From Blastococcus tunisiensis (GTDB taxonomy: Bacteria > Actinomycetota > Actinomycetes > Mycobacteriales > Geodermatophilaceae): a stretch of 64,000 bases of DNA. The stretch's first letter is position 1; each line of letters starts with the position of its first letter. The translations under genes were made by a program, and so were the position numbers. Positions 52,122-61,144 of the stretch are shown piece after piece. The notes beneath the pieces were generated by a model. The model made no database searches, was not told where the DNA came from, and saw only the letters and a list, made by a program, of their open reading frames with translations. The stretch spans positions 62,001-126,000 of the forward strand of contig NZ_FOND01000009.1 of the NCBI RefSeq assembly GCF_900112815.1. Direction: 5' to 3'.

Positions 52122-52158
52122 CCGCGGCCCCCGACCTGGCGCAGGTCGGGGGCCGCGG
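52122..52158 (-). terminator. Terminator of glnA1
   Basis: A perfect 16-base-pair GC-rich stem (52122-52137 with 52143-52158) with a 5-base loop, beginning 15 bases past the glnA1 stop. No T-tract, which is common for actinobacterial terminators. Confidence 0.8.
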
Positions 52159-52173
52159 CGGACGCAGGCGGGC

Positions 52174-53607
52174 TCAGATGTCGTAGTACATCGCGAACTC
52201 GTGCGGGTGCGGGCGCAGGCGGATCGGGTCGATCTCGTTCTCCCGCTTGTACTCGATCCACGTCTCGATCAGGTCGGGGGTGAACACCCCGCCGTCGATG
52301 AGGTACTCGTGGTCGACCTCGAGCCGGTCGAGGACGGCGTCCAGCGACGCGGGCACCTTCTCGATGCCCAGGGCCTCCTCGGGCGGGAGCTCGTAGAGGT
52401 CCTTGTCCACCGGCGCCGGCGGCTCGATCTTGTTCTTCACGCCGTCCAGGCCGGCCATCAGCATCGCTGAGAAGGCGAGGTAGGGGTTGGCCGACGGGTC
52501 GGGCACGCGGAACTCGATGCGCTTGGCCTTGGGGCTGTCACCCGAGATCGGGATGCGGGTGCACGCCGAACGGTTGCGCGCGGAGTAGACCAGGTTGATC
52601 GGCGCCTCGTAGCCGGGCACCAGGCGGTGGTAGCTGTTGACCGTTGGGTTGGTGAACGCCAGCAGCGACGGGGCGTGCTTGAGCAGGCCGCCGATGTAGT
52701 GCCGGGCCATGTCCGACAGGCCCGCGTAGCCGGTCTCGGCGTGGAAGAGCGGCTCGCCGCCCAGCCAGAGGCTCTGGTGGCAGTGCATGCCGGAGCCGTT
52801 GTCGCCGAAGAGCGGCTTGGGCATGAAGGTGGCGGACTTGCCGTGGGCCCACGCGGTGTTCTTGATGATGTACTTGAACAGCATCAGGCTGTCCGCCGAG
52901 CGGAGCAGGGTGTCGAACTTGTAGTTGATCTCGGCCTGGCCGCCGGTGCCGACCTCGTGGTGCCCGCGCTCGAGCTCGAGCCCGGCGTTGGTCAGGTTCG
53001 TCATCATCGTCGCGCGCAGGTCGCTGTAGTGGTCGTAGGGCTCGACCGGGAAGTAGCCGCCCTTCGCCCGCGTCTTGTAGCCCAGGTTGGGGCCGCCGTT
53101 CTCGCCGGCCAGCGCACCGGAGTTCCAGGAGCCCTCGACCGAGTCGATGTGGTAGTAGCCCTCGTTGATCCCGGTGGAGTGCCGGATCGAGTCGAAGATG
53201 TAGAACTCCGCCTCGGCGCCGAAGTAGGCGGTGTCGGCGATGCCGCTGCTGGCCAGGTAGGCCTCGGCCTTCTTCGCCACGTTGCGCGGGTCGCGGCTGT
53301 AGGCCTCGCGCGTGATCGGGTCGTGGATGAAGAAGTTGACGTTCAGCGTCTTGTGCGTCCGGAACGGGTCCAGGAAGGCGCTGTTGGCGTCGGGGAGCAG
53401 CAGCATGTCCGACTCGTTGATCGCCTGGAAGCCACGGATCGAGGACCCGTCGAAGCCCAGGCCTTCGGAGAAGGTGTCCTCGCCGAAGGTCGACGCCGGG
53501 ATGGTGAAGTGCTGCATGACGCCGGGGAGATCGCAGAAGCGGACGTCGACGTACTCGACGTCGTTGTCGCGGATGTAGGCGGCGACCTCGTCGGGGCTGG
53601 TGAACAT
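52174..53607 (-). CDS. glnA: Glutamine synthetase, type I (GlnA1)
   Basis: A 477-residue class I-beta synthetase, the main ammonium-assimilating enzyme. Motifs: [62 protein letters not shown] and the adenylylation loop [10 protein letters not shown] with its Tyr. ATG 53607 follows the ribosome site GGAGG. Upstream is a four-site GlnR box, so expression should rise on nitrogen limitation; activity should be modified by GlnE (34238). Confidence 0.98.
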   Translation of the reverse strand: MFTSPDEVAAYIRDNDVEYVDVRFCDLPGVMQHFTIPASTFGEDTFSEGLGFDGSSIRGFQAINESDMLLLPDANSAFLDPFRTHKTLNVNFFIHDPITREAYSRDPRNVAKKAEAYLASSGIADTAYFGAEAEFYIFDSIRHSTGINEGYYHIDSVEGSWNSGALAGENGGPNLGYKTRAKGGYFPVEPYDHYSDLRATMMTNLTNAGLELERGHHEVGTGGQAEINYKFDTLLRSADSLMLFKYIIKNTAWAHGKSATFMPKPLFGDNGSGMHCHQSLWLGGEPLFHAETGYAGLSDMARHYIGGLLKHAPSLLAFTNPTVNSYHRLVPGYEAPINLVYSARNRSACTRIPISGDSPKAKRIEFRVPDPSANPYLAFSAMLMAGLDGVKNKIEPPAPVDKDLYELPPEEALGIEKVPASLDAVLDRLEVDHEYLIDGGVFTPDLIETWIEYKRENEIDPIRLRPHPHEFAMYYDI

Positions 53608-53657
53608 CGATCCTCCGGGATTGGGCGAACTGCCGAACCGCAAGTTACGAGGGGGGA

Positions 53658-53695
53658 GTTGCCCCCCGGTGTCCCGAGTGTTTCCGGGCGGTAAC
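53658..53695 (-). promoter_or_regulatory. GlnR box upstream of glnA
   Basis: On the minus strand the four sites GTTAC, GAAAC, GACAC and GCAAC are each separated by exactly 6 bases. This is the gTnAC-N6-GaAAC-N6-gTnAC-N6-GaAAC architecture known for actinobacterial GlnR, with the first pair perfect and the second pair degenerate by one base each. It ends 50 bases before the glnA start, a normal activator position. Confidence 0.85.
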
Positions 53696-53783
53696 AACGG
53701 TCCTGGCGTGTCGGGTTCGCGGTCGGCCCCCTGCAGGGTCCCGCCGCGAGCGTGCGAGTGGTGGGGGCAGGGGGTCATCTCAC

Positions 53784-53789
53784 TACGCT
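53784..53789 (+). promoter_or_regulatory. TANNNT element, leaderless start
   Basis: TACGCT lies exactly 6 bases before ATG 53796; no ribosome site is present. Confidence 0.55.
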
Positions 53790-53795
53790 GGCCGC

Positions 53796-54215
53796 ATGGT
53801 CAGCGATGTGCAGCCACCTTCTCAGGACCGCGTGCGCGGCGCCTCTCTGGGGCTGCCCGCGGAGGGGCCGGGGTCGCTGGCCCCCTTCGGTACGCGGGTC
53901 GGGGCCTTCTGCGTGGACGCCTTCGGGTCCGCGCTCGTCGCCGGCCTCTTCACCGCGCCGGACCTCCCGGGTAACTGGGCCCTGGTGGCGTTCGCGGCGG
54001 TCACCGTGGTCACGCTGGTGGTCTCCGGTCAGACCCCGGGCATGCGGCTGCTCGGCCTGCGGCTGGCCCATCCCCGGCCGGGCCAGCGGCTGGCCCCGTG
54101 GCGTGCCGTCGTCCGCACCGCGCTGCTCTGCCTGCTGGTGCCGGCGCTGGTCGTGGACGCCGACGGCCGCGGACTGCACGACCGCCTCACCGACACCGCC
54201 GTCGTCAAGGACTGA
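53796..54215 (+). CDS. RDD family membrane protein
   Basis: A 139-residue protein with three hydrophobic helices and the family pattern: [20 protein letters not shown] (Arg-Asp positions of the first helix), [17 protein letters not shown] and [13 protein letters not shown]. Next to glnA and DUF4191, an arrangement common in actinobacteria. Role unknown. The cloverleaf hairpin follows 12 bases after the stop. Confidence 0.9.
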   Translation: MVSDVQPPSQDRVRGASLGLPAEGPGSLAPFGTRVGAFCVDAFGSALVAGLFTAPDLPGNWALVAFAAVTVVTLVVSGQTPGMRLLGLRLAHPRPGQRLAPWRAVVRTALLCLLVPALVVDADGRGLHDRLTDTAVVKD

Positions 54216-54227
54216 CCCCAGGCCCGT

Positions 54228-54315
54228 CGATGATCAGCCCACCTGATCATCGGGCGTCCTCCCTCACCGTGGGACGTGAGGGAGGACGCTCCACGATCAG
54301 GTGGGCTGATCGTGG
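54228..54315. terminator. Cloverleaf palindrome between convergent genes
   Basis: An 88-base near-palindrome with 40-base arms (54228-54267 and 54276-54315) matching at 35 positions. Its centre is a perfect 14-base-pair stem (54254-54267 with 54276-54289). Each outer part is itself a hairpin: a 9-base-pair stem at 54228-54236/54244-54252 and another at 54291-54299/54307-54315, both with 7-base loops. It sits between convergent RDD and DUF4191 genes and probably terminates both. Confidence 0.8.
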
Positions 54316-54383
54316 ATGCCGGTGCCAGGACGCCGGGAGCCCCGCACCTGTGGGTACGGGGCTCCCGGCGGTCGGGCGTGCGC

Positions 54384-55217
54384 TCAGCTGCGGCGGCGCA
54401 CCTGGCGCTGGCTGATCGACATCTGCCGTCCGCCCGGGAGCGGACCGCCGGGCACCGGCATGCGGGCCCCGCCCAGGGCGCTCATCCGGCGGCCCAGGGC
54501 GTTCACCTCGGCCGCGCTGAGGTTGCGCGGCAGCTTCATCACGTGCGCGCTGAGCTTGCGGAGCGGGATCTGTCCCTCGTCGTCGCCGACCACGATGTCG
54601 TAGATGGGCGCGTCGCCCACGACCCGGGCGACCTTCTTCTTCTCCTGGGCGAGCAGGCCGCGCACCCGCGCCGGCACCCCTTCGGCGACCAGGATCACGC
54701 CGGGCCGGCCGAGCACGCGGTGCACGGCGTCCATCTGCTGCGTGCCCGCCACACCGGAGGTGACCCGCCAGTCGCCACGCATGCCCTCGAGCACCCAGGC
54801 GGCCGCGCCGGGCTGTCCCTCGACCTGGCGGTAGGCCGACCCCTGCGCCCGCCGGCCGAACACGATCAGCGCGGCCAGGGCACCGGTGACCAGCGCGAGC
54901 GGGATGAAGAGGAACGGCGCGTTGAACAGGATGCCGACCAGCTCGACCGCCGCGGCGACGGCCACGAACCAGATCAGCAGGATCCACGGCAGCCGGGGGT
55001 CGTTCTTGCGGGTCAGCGTGTAGGCCTGCTTGATCATGCGGGCCTGACCGGCGAGCTTCTTCAGCCGCCGCTTCTTCGGCTGGCCCTTCCGGTTGAGCTT
55101 GACCGGCTCGGCGCCGGACGCCGTGGCACCGGAGCCGCGCCCGCGCCCACCGCCCCCGGGACCGCGGCCGGCCTTGCCGCTCGGAGCGGTCGCGTCTGTG
55201 GGCTTGCTGCGTGCCAT
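54384..55217 (-). CDS. DUF4191 membrane protein
   Basis: A 277-residue protein matching DUF4191 (mycobacterial Rv2219 type). A basic, Gly-rich N-terminus, the helix QARMIKQAYTLTRKNDPRLP, two membrane helices, then a cytoplasmic domain with GMRGDWRVTSGVAGTQQMDA and AHVMKLPRNLSAAEVNALGR. It lies directly downstream of lipA in the same direction (74-base gap), the same order as in mycobacteria. Function unknown. Confidence 0.9.
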   Translation of the reverse strand: MARSKPTDATAPSGKAGRGPGGGGRGRGSGATASGAEPVKLNRKGQPKKRRLKKLAGQARMIKQAYTLTRKNDPRLPWILLIWFVAVAAAVELVGILFNAPFLFIPLALVTGALAALIVFGRRAQGSAYRQVEGQPGAAAWVLEGMRGDWRVTSGVAGTQQMDAVHRVLGRPGVILVAEGVPARVRGLLAQEKKKVARVVGDAPIYDIVVGDDEGQIPLRKLSAHVMKLPRNLSAAEVNALGRRMSALGGARMPVPGGPLPGGRQMSISQRQVRRRS

Positions 55218-55291
55218 GCCGCCAGTCTAGGGACCCGCTGCCCACCGCCACTCGCAAGCTCGCGGCGGGCCCCGCAGCGGGCCGGATGCGG

Positions 55292-56266
55292 TCAGGGCGC
55301 CGGTGCGAGCCCGCGGGCTTCGATCGCCTGCTGGTAGAGCCGCCCGGCGCGGTAGGAGCTGCGCACCAGGGGCCCGGCGAGGACGCCCGGGAAGCCGATC
55401 TCCTCGGCGTCCTCCTGGAACTGGACGAACTCCTCGGGCTTCACCCAGCGGACGACGGGGTGGTGGCGGGGCGAGGGGCGCAGGTACTGGGTGATGGTGA
55501 GCAGGTCGCAGCCGGCGTCGTGGAGGGCCTGCATGGTCTCGATGACCTCGTGGGGTTCCTCGCCCATGCCGAGGATCAGGTTCGACTTGGTGACCAGGCC
55601 GGCCTCGCGCGCGGCGGTGAGCACGGCCAGCGACCGGTCGAAGCGGAAGCCGGGCCGGATGCGCTTGAAGATCCGCGGCACCGTCTCCACGTTGTGCGCG
55701 AGGACCTCGGGGCGGGAGGAGAAGACCTCGGCCAGCTGCGCGGGGTCGGCGTTGAAGTCGGGGATGAGCAGCTCGACGCCGCAGCCGGGCAGCTGGGCGT
55801 GGATCTGGCGGACGGTCTCCGCGTACAGCCACGCGCCGCCGTCGGGCAGGTCGTCGCGGGCGACACCGGTGATCGTGGCGTACCGCAGGCCCATCGTCGC
55901 GACGCTCTCGGCGACGCGGCGCGGCTCGTCGGCGTCGAAGTCGGCGGGCTTGCCGGTGTCGATCTGGCAGAAGTCGCAGCGGCGGGTGCACTGGTCGCCG
56001 CCGATGAGGAAGGTGGCCTCGCGGTCCTCCCAGCACTCGTAGATGTTGGGGCAGCCGGCCTCCTCGCAGACCGTGTGCAGCCCCTCGCGGCGGACCAGCG
56101 ACTTCAGCTCCGTGTACTCGGGGCCGGTCTTGAGGCGGGTCTTGATCCACTCGGGCTTGCGCTCGATGGGGACTTGGCTGTTGCGGACCTCGAGGCGGAG
56201 GAGTTTGCGGCCCGCCGGCTCGATCGTCGATCCGTTCGAGGTCGTCGGTACGGCCGGCTCACTCAT
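55292..56266 (-). CDS. lipA: Lipoyl synthase
   Basis: A 324-residue radical SAM enzyme inserting sulfur into octanoyl groups. The auxiliary cluster motif [12 protein letters not shown] (CX4CX5C) and the radical SAM motif CTRRCDFC (CX3CX2C) are intact, as is the C-terminal RSSYRAG that donates a Ser ligand. ATG 56266 is the first start before the conserved [20 protein letters not shown]. lipB is not adjacent within this window. Confidence 0.97.
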   Translation of the reverse strand: MSEPAVPTTSNGSTIEPAGRKLLRLEVRNSQVPIERKPEWIKTRLKTGPEYTELKSLVRREGLHTVCEEAGCPNIYECWEDREATFLIGGDQCTRRCDFCQIDTGKPADFDADEPRRVAESVATMGLRYATITGVARDDLPDGGAWLYAETVRQIHAQLPGCGVELLIPDFNADPAQLAEVFSSRPEVLAHNVETVPRIFKRIRPGFRFDRSLAVLTAAREAGLVTKSNLILGMGEEPHEVIETMQALHDAGCDLLTITQYLRPSPRHHPVVRWVKPEEFVQFQEDAEEIGFPGVLAGPLVRSSYRAGRLYQQAIEARGLAPAP

Positions 56267-56308
56267 GATCTGCACGGTACTCCGGCTGCGCCGCGCCCCC
56301 GGACGAGC

Positions 56309-56342
56309 GACGCCCCCGCTGCTCGGGAGCAGCGGGGGCGTC
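56309..56342 (-). terminator. Terminator upstream of lipA
   Basis: A stem of 15-16 perfectly matched bases (56309-56324 with 56327-56342) with a minimal loop, lying 19 bases past the stop of the helical-repeat gene and 43 bases before lipA, both on the minus strand. It separates the two transcripts. Confidence 0.8.
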
Positions 56343-56361
56343 GGTGCAGCGAGGAACTCGG

Positions 56362-57504
56362 TCAGACCTGCTTGTCCGCCGGGCCGGCCGTGGGGCCCTC
56401 GTCGGCCCCGCCACCGGAGGTGAACGGCTCGGGCTTGTCCGCGGCCGGGTCGGTGGCGTCGTCCGGGCCGTCGCCGTCGGCGAGCTGGGCGTCGCGCAGG
56501 CCCATGTCGGACTCCGCGGGCGTCGAGTCGGTGGTCTGCGACGCCGTGGAGACGGTCTTGCCGGAGGTGCTGTCGGAGCTGGGCACGGGGTCCTCTCGGT
56601 AGCTGGGCACCGGACCGTCCCCGGTGGGGGCGGGGGTCCAGGCGTCGTCCTTCCTGCGGCGCAGCAGGACGAACGCGGCGGTACCCACGGCGAAGGCGAG
56701 GAACACCCACGGCCAGCGGCGACGGGGCTCGGGCTCGACGCCGACCTTGCGCTTCACCGTCTTCGCCGTCGCGAGCGCGGCCTTCTCGAACTCCCGGTGC
56801 TTCTTGCCGGCGGTCTTGCGCGCCTTCTTCGCCGTCCTGCGCGCCTTCCGGCCCGACTCGGCCGCGGCCGCGGCCAGCTCGGCCCGGCGCGCGTCGAGCT
56901 CGCTGCGCGCGCTGTCCATCCCCGCGGCCAGCGTCTCGCGGGCGCTCTCCAGGGCCGGCGTCACGGCCTCGCGTGCGGCGGCGACGCGGGGGGTGGCGTA
57001 GGCCAGCGCAGCGACCTGGGCGGCCTCGAGCCGGGGGACGACGTCGTCGTGCAGCGCCTTCTGCGCGGCCTTCTGCGCCGCCTCCACCCGCGGAGCCAGG
57101 TCGGCGGCCGCCTTCGCGGCCGCGGCCTGGGCGGCCGCGACACGGGGAGCGGCTGCCTCACGGGCGGCCTCCACCCGCGGGGTCAGTGCGTCCCGGGCGG
57201 CTTCCACCCGGGGGCCGATGGCGTCGCGGGCGGCATCCACGCGGGGGCCGAGGGTGTCGCGGGCGGTGGCCACGGCCGGGGCGGCGGCGGCCACCGCGGC
57301 GGCGACCTTGGGGGCCACCTTCACGGCGGCGGCCTTCTGCGCGGCGTCGAACGCGGGAGCGGCCGCCTCGCGGGCCGCGGCCACCCGCGGCCCCAGCTGC
57401 TCGGCGGCGAGGCGCCCGGCCTCGGTGGCCGCCACCCCGATGTGGGCGAAACCCTCCTGGAGCTCGGCACCGATGACCTGACCATGCGTCTTCTTGCGGG
57501 ACAC
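56362..57504 (-). CDS. Membrane protein with amphipathic 11-residue repeats
   Basis: A 380-residue protein. From about residue 35 to 190 it is a run of near 11-residue amphipathic repeats, e.g. [44 protein letters not shown], like apolipoprotein or late-embryogenesis-type helices. A Lys/Arg-rich stretch (about 225-260) precedes a single membrane helix [18 protein letters not shown] and an acidic disordered tail of about 90 residues. GTG 57504 has GGAGG 8 bases upstream. Similar proteins bind membranes or lipid surfaces; exact role unknown. Confidence 0.82.
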   Translation of the reverse strand: MSRKKTHGQVIGAELQEGFAHIGVAATEAGRLAAEQLGPRVAAAREAAAPAFDAAQKAAAVKVAPKVAAAVAAAAPAVATARDTLGPRVDAARDAIGPRVEAARDALTPRVEAAREAAAPRVAAAQAAAAKAAADLAPRVEAAQKAAQKALHDDVVPRLEAAQVAALAYATPRVAAAREAVTPALESARETLAAGMDSARSELDARRAELAAAAAESGRKARRTAKKARKTAGKKHREFEKAALATAKTVKRKVGVEPEPRRRWPWVFLAFAVGTAAFVLLRRRKDDAWTPAPTGDGPVPSYREDPVPSSDSTSGKTVSTASQTTDSTPAESDMGLRDAQLADGDGPDDATDPAADKPEPFTSGGGADEGPTAGPADKQV

Positions 57505-57604
57505 GAGCTGCACCTCCGAGTTGATCGTCTGGCGATCATCCTGCCCGGTCCGGGCGATGAGCACACCCCGGAGGGGCCGGGGAGCGGATCCGGCCGGCCC
57601 TGGC

Positions 57605-57610
57605 TAGCGT
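57605..57610 (+). promoter_or_regulatory. TANNNT element, leaderless start
   Basis: TAGCGT lies exactly 6 bases before the GTG start at 57617; no ribosome site is present. Confidence 0.55.
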
Positions 57611-57616
57611 CGTGGC

Positions 57617-58546
57617 GTGCAGCTGCGAGTCTTCACCGAGCCCCAGATGGGCGCCACGTACGACGACCTGCTGGCCGTCGCCCGGCGCACCGAGGAGACC
57701 GGCTTCGACGCCTTCTTCCGGTCCGACCACTACCTGACGATGGGCGGCGACGGACTGCCCGGGCCCACCGACGCCTGGGTCACGCTCGCCGGCCTGGCCC
57801 GGGAGACCACCCGGATCCGGCTGGGCACCCTGATGACCGCGGGCACCTTCCGGCTGCCCGGACCACTGGCGATCTCGGTCGCCCAGGTCGACCAGATGAG
57901 CGGCGGGCGGGTGGAGCTCGGCCTCGGGTCGGGCTGGTTCGAGCAGGAGCACACCGCGTACGGGATCCCCTTCCCGGCGCTGGGCGAGCGCTTCGACCGC
58001 TACGAGGAGCAGCTCGCCGTCGTCACCGGGCTCTGGAACACCCCGCCGGGGGAGACCTTCACCTTCGAGGGGCAGCACTACCGGCTGTCGGACTCCCCGG
58101 CCCTGCCCAAGCCCGTCCAGGAGGGTGGCATCCCGGTCCTGGTGGGCGGCGCGGGCAGGAAGCGGACGCCGCGGCTGGCCGCCCGCTACGCCAGCGAGTT
58201 CAACGTGCCGTTCATGTCCGCCGACGACAACGCCCGGCTCTTCGCCGGTGTGCGGGAGGCCTGCGAGCAGGCCGGCCGGGACCCGAGGTCCATGGTCTAC
58301 AGCTCGGCGCTGGTGCTCTGCGTCGGCCGGGACGAGGCCGAGCTCGCCCGCCGTGCCGCCGCCATCGGGCGGGAGGTGGACGAGCTGCGCGAGCACGGTG
58401 TCGCGGGCACGCCGGCCGAGGCCGTGGACGTGATCGGCCGCTACGCCGAGGCCGGCTCCCAGCGGATCTACCTGCAGGTCCTCGACCTCGCCGATCTCGA
58501 CCACCTGGACCTGGTGGCGAGCGAGGTGGCGCCGCAGCTCGGCTGA
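57617..58546 (+). CDS. LLM-class F420-dependent oxidoreductase
   Basis: A 309-residue luciferase-like TIM barrel. AFFRSDHYLTMGG, IRLGTLMTAGTFRLPG and the GGRVELGLGSGWFEQEHTAY motif fit the F420-using branch of the family, and VLVGGAGRKRTPRLAARYA contacts the cofactor phosphate. The reduced F420 could come from the NpdG at 22123. Substrate unknown. GTG start with a leaderless -10 element. Confidence 0.9.
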   Translation: MQLRVFTEPQMGATYDDLLAVARRTEETGFDAFFRSDHYLTMGGDGLPGPTDAWVTLAGLARETTRIRLGTLMTAGTFRLPGPLAISVAQVDQMSGGRVELGLGSGWFEQEHTAYGIPFPALGERFDRYEEQLAVVTGLWNTPPGETFTFEGQHYRLSDSPALPKPVQEGGIPVLVGGAGRKRTPRLAARYASEFNVPFMSADDNARLFAGVREACEQAGRDPRSMVYSSALVLCVGRDEAELARRAAAIGREVDELREHGVAGTPAEAVDVIGRYAEAGSQRIYLQVLDLADLDHLDLVASEVAPQLG

Positions 58547-58558
58547 GCGACCCGGCGG

Positions 58559-60871
58559 TCAGCGCCGGACCAAGCGCTCCGGGTCCAGCAGCGGGTGCTC
58601 CGGGGAGGCGAGCCACCGCAGGAAGTCGGGTACCGGCATCGGCCGGGCGATGGCGTACCCCTGCGCGACGTCGCACCCGAGCCGGGCCAGGGCGGCGCAG
58701 CTCGCGGCGTCCTCGACCCCCTCGACCACCAGGCGCAGCCCGAGGTCGTGCGCCAGCGCCACGGTGTGCCGGACGATCGCGGCGGCGCGCCGGTCGCCGA
58801 CCACGTCGGCGGTCAGGCTCCGGTCGAGCTTGAGCTCGTCGGCGGGCAGGTGCCGCAGGTAGGCCAGGGAGCTGTAGCCGGTGCCGTAGTCGTCGATCGA
58901 GGTGCGGACGCCGAGCCGGCGCAGCTCCCCGAGGATCTGGCGGCCGCGCTCGGGGTCGGCCATGAGGGTGTCCTCGACCAGCTCCAGGGTCAGTGCGTCC
59001 GCCGGCAGCCCGTGCCGGTCCAGCGCCGCGGCGACCTTGCCGGGCAGGTCGACGTCGTTCACGTTCGCGGCGGAGAGGTTCACCGACACCGGGACGGGAT
59101 CGGTGCCCCACCAGAGCTCGGCAGCCGTGAGCGCCAGCTCGAGCACCGTGTCGGCGAGCGGCCGGAGCAGGCCGGCCTGCTCCGCGGCCGGCAGCAGGTC
59201 GGCGGGTGAGAGGAGGCCGCGGACCGGGTGCTGCCAGCGGACGAGGGCCTCCACGCCCACGACGCGGCCGTCGGCGAAGCCGACCTGGGGCTGCAGGTGG
59301 ACGAGCAGCTCGTCGCCGTCCAGGGCGGTGCGCAGCTCCTCCATCGTGCGCAGCCGGTCGCCGCTGCCGCCGTGCGGGTCGGGCACGTAGACGTGCACGC
59401 CCTCGCGCGCGGACTTCGCGGCGTACATCGCGACGTCGGCGCAGCGCAGCATCTCCTGCACCGTCGCGGCGGGCACGGGCGCGGTGGCCACGCCGACGCT
59501 CACCCCGACGTGCAGGCGGATGTCCTCCACCGGGAACGGCTGGAGCATCAGCTTGCGCAGCCGGTCGGCCCGCTCCTGGGCCTGGTCGAGGGAGGCGTTC
59601 GGCAGCAGGACGGCGAACTCGTCGCCGCCCAGCCGGGCCAGCACCTCATCCGGAGCCAGCGCCGGGAGCAGGCGCGGCCCGATCTGGCCCAGCAGCTGGT
59701 CCCCGGCGGTGTGGCCGAGGCTGTCGTTGACCTCCTTGAAGCCGTCGAGGTCGAGCAGCAGCAGTGCCGCCGGACGCCGTGCCGAGGCGGTGGCCAGGAC
59801 CTGCCCGGCACGCTCCAGCAGGGCCCGGCGGTTGGGCAGGCCGGTCAGCTCGTCGGTCCGTGCCTGCTGCTGCACCTCGTTGAACGCGCGCACCTCCCGG
59901 AAGGTGATCGCCGTCCGGGCCATGGTGGCCAGCGCACAGCCGATGGCCAGCCAGGCCGCGGCGGGTGGCATCGAGTCGCCCCAGCCGAGGGCGAGCACGG
60001 CCAGGCTGGCCACGTTCGCGGTCAGGGGGAGGGCCAGCAGTCGCCAGCCGAGGCGCGTCCTCGCCACGCCGGGGTCGTCGACGGGGACCGGCCGGGGCCG
60101 GGCCAGGAAGGCGGCGAGCGCGACCAGCACGATCCCGCTCAGCCAGGTCAGCTCGAGTGCGCTCCCGTCGACGTAGCTGCCGTCCACGGTGCGTGAGAAG
60201 AGGAGCACGTCACCGACCAGGATGCAGCCCAGGGCGGCGGTCATGAGGAGCAGGGTGCGGTCGAGGCGCACCCCCAGGATCGAGCCCAGCGCGACCAGGA
60301 GCGCCAGCAGCAGCACGTCGGTGGTGGGCAGGGCCAGCTGCACCAGCGGGAGCGGGACCCTGCCCTCTCCCGGGATCAGGTAGGGGCCGAGCAGGAGGGC
60401 GACGCCGACGGCCGCGGTGCCGAACGCGCCGATGATGCCGTCCAGCCACATGCTGGGGTGGAAGCGGGGGACACGGGCCCGCACGAGGCCGACCAGCGTG
60501 ATCCACATCGTCAGGTAGGCGCCCAGCGACAGGAGATCCACGGCGAGCACCGAGGACGTCCCGGCGCCGTCGGCACCCGCGACGAGGGTCCGGACGACGT
60601 TCGCGGCCGCGTTCAGCAGCAGCGAGACGCCGAGCGCCCGCCACGCGACGCCCTCCCGGGGGACCCGGCCGGCGGCCCGCAGGCAGAGCAGCGCCGCGGG
60701 CAGGTACGCGAGGTTGTAGAGGACGACGTCGTAGGTGACGTCCCAGGTCATGCCGCCCGGCCGTGGGCCCACGCCGCTCGCGTAGGCCAGGAAGGAGGCG
60801 GCGGTCAACCAGAGCAGCACCCGGGACGAGGGCAGGCGCGTATGCCCACCCGGTGGCCGATGCTGTTCCAC
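58559..60871 (-). CDS. Membrane GGDEF-EAL cyclic di-GMP protein
   Basis: A 770-residue protein with about nine N-terminal membrane helices (to about residue 315), a GGDEF domain with intact RLGGDEFAVLL and LDLDGFKEVNDSLGHTAGD, and an EAL domain with VEALVRWQHP, NLSAANVND, LELVEDTLM and DDYGTGYSSLAYLRHLP. Both the synthase and the phosphodiesterase signatures look intact. With the cyclase at 20022 and the Tad pilus it suggests c-di-GMP-controlled surface behaviour (inference). GTG 60871 start; weak ribosome site. Confidence 0.93.
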   Translation of the reverse strand: MEQHRPPGGHTRLPSSRVLLWLTAASFLAYASGVGPRPGGMTWDVTYDVVLYNLAYLPAALLCLRAAGRVPREGVAWRALGVSLLLNAAANVVRTLVAGADGAGTSSVLAVDLLSLGAYLTMWITLVGLVRARVPRFHPSMWLDGIIGAFGTAAVGVALLLGPYLIPGEGRVPLPLVQLALPTTDVLLLALLVALGSILGVRLDRTLLLMTAALGCILVGDVLLFSRTVDGSYVDGSALELTWLSGIVLVALAAFLARPRPVPVDDPGVARTRLGWRLLALPLTANVASLAVLALGWGDSMPPAAAWLAIGCALATMARTAITFREVRAFNEVQQQARTDELTGLPNRRALLERAGQVLATASARRPAALLLLDLDGFKEVNDSLGHTAGDQLLGQIGPRLLPALAPDEVLARLGGDEFAVLLPNASLDQAQERADRLRKLMLQPFPVEDIRLHVGVSVGVATAPVPAATVQEMLRCADVAMYAAKSAREGVHVYVPDPHGGSGDRLRTMEELRTALDGDELLVHLQPQVGFADGRVVGVEALVRWQHPVRGLLSPADLLPAAEQAGLLRPLADTVLELALTAAELWWGTDPVPVSVNLSAANVNDVDLPGKVAAALDRHGLPADALTLELVEDTLMADPERGRQILGELRRLGVRTSIDDYGTGYSSLAYLRHLPADELKLDRSLTADVVGDRRAAAIVRHTVALAHDLGLRLVVEGVEDAASCAALARLGCDVAQGYAIARPMPVPDFLRWLASPEHPLLDPERLVRR

Positions 60872-60997
60872 GGGATTCCCATCGGCTCGCCGGCCCCCGA
60901 TCCGCAGCCGAACGGCATCCCGATCCGGCTCGTACGGGTGAGAGGCCGCTCACGGGTCGCTGCCCGCCCGGCGGGCCGGCCGCGGGGCCGCACGCGG

Positions 60998-61003
60998 TAG
61001 GCT
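60998..61003 (+). promoter_or_regulatory. TANNNT element of the leuS leader
   Basis: TAGGCT lies exactly 6 bases before the leader-peptide GTG at 61010, so the leuS transcript probably begins with that GTG. Confidence 0.55.
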
Positions 61004-61009
61004 GGGGGC

Positions 61010-61045
61010 GTGACCGGGCGGTTCCTGCTTCACCGGCCGTGCTGA
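61010..61045 (+). CDS. Leader peptide of leuS
   Basis: An 11-codon frame (VTGRFLLHRPC) starting at a GTG 6 bases after a TANNNT element, with no ribosome site, hence probably leaderless. It contains adjacent Leu codons CTG and CTT; CTT is a rare codon at this base composition. Its stop lies in the left arm of the first leader hairpin. Length, codons and position are those of an attenuation peptide sensing charged leucyl-tRNA. No peptide evidence. Confidence 0.6.
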   Translation: MTGRFLLHRPC

Positions 61046-61098
61046 CCTGAGACCCTCGGACAGCACGGCGACCCCTCCTGCGTGAGGGGTTTCTTCAT
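61036..61098 (+). promoter_or_regulatory. leuS attenuator
   Basis: Two hairpins lie between the leader peptide and leuS. The first is a perfect 9-base-pair stem (61036-61044 with 61061-61069) with a 16-base loop. The second (61071-61077 with 61084-61090) is a 7-base-pair GC stem followed by TTCTTC, an intrinsic terminator. Ribosome position on the leader could decide whether the first hairpin forms and so whether termination happens. It lacks a T-box consensus. Confidence 0.6.
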
Positions 61099-61144
61099 GT
61101 CTGCCGCCGGTACCAGCACTTGCGATGACCCGGGAGCACCAGCG

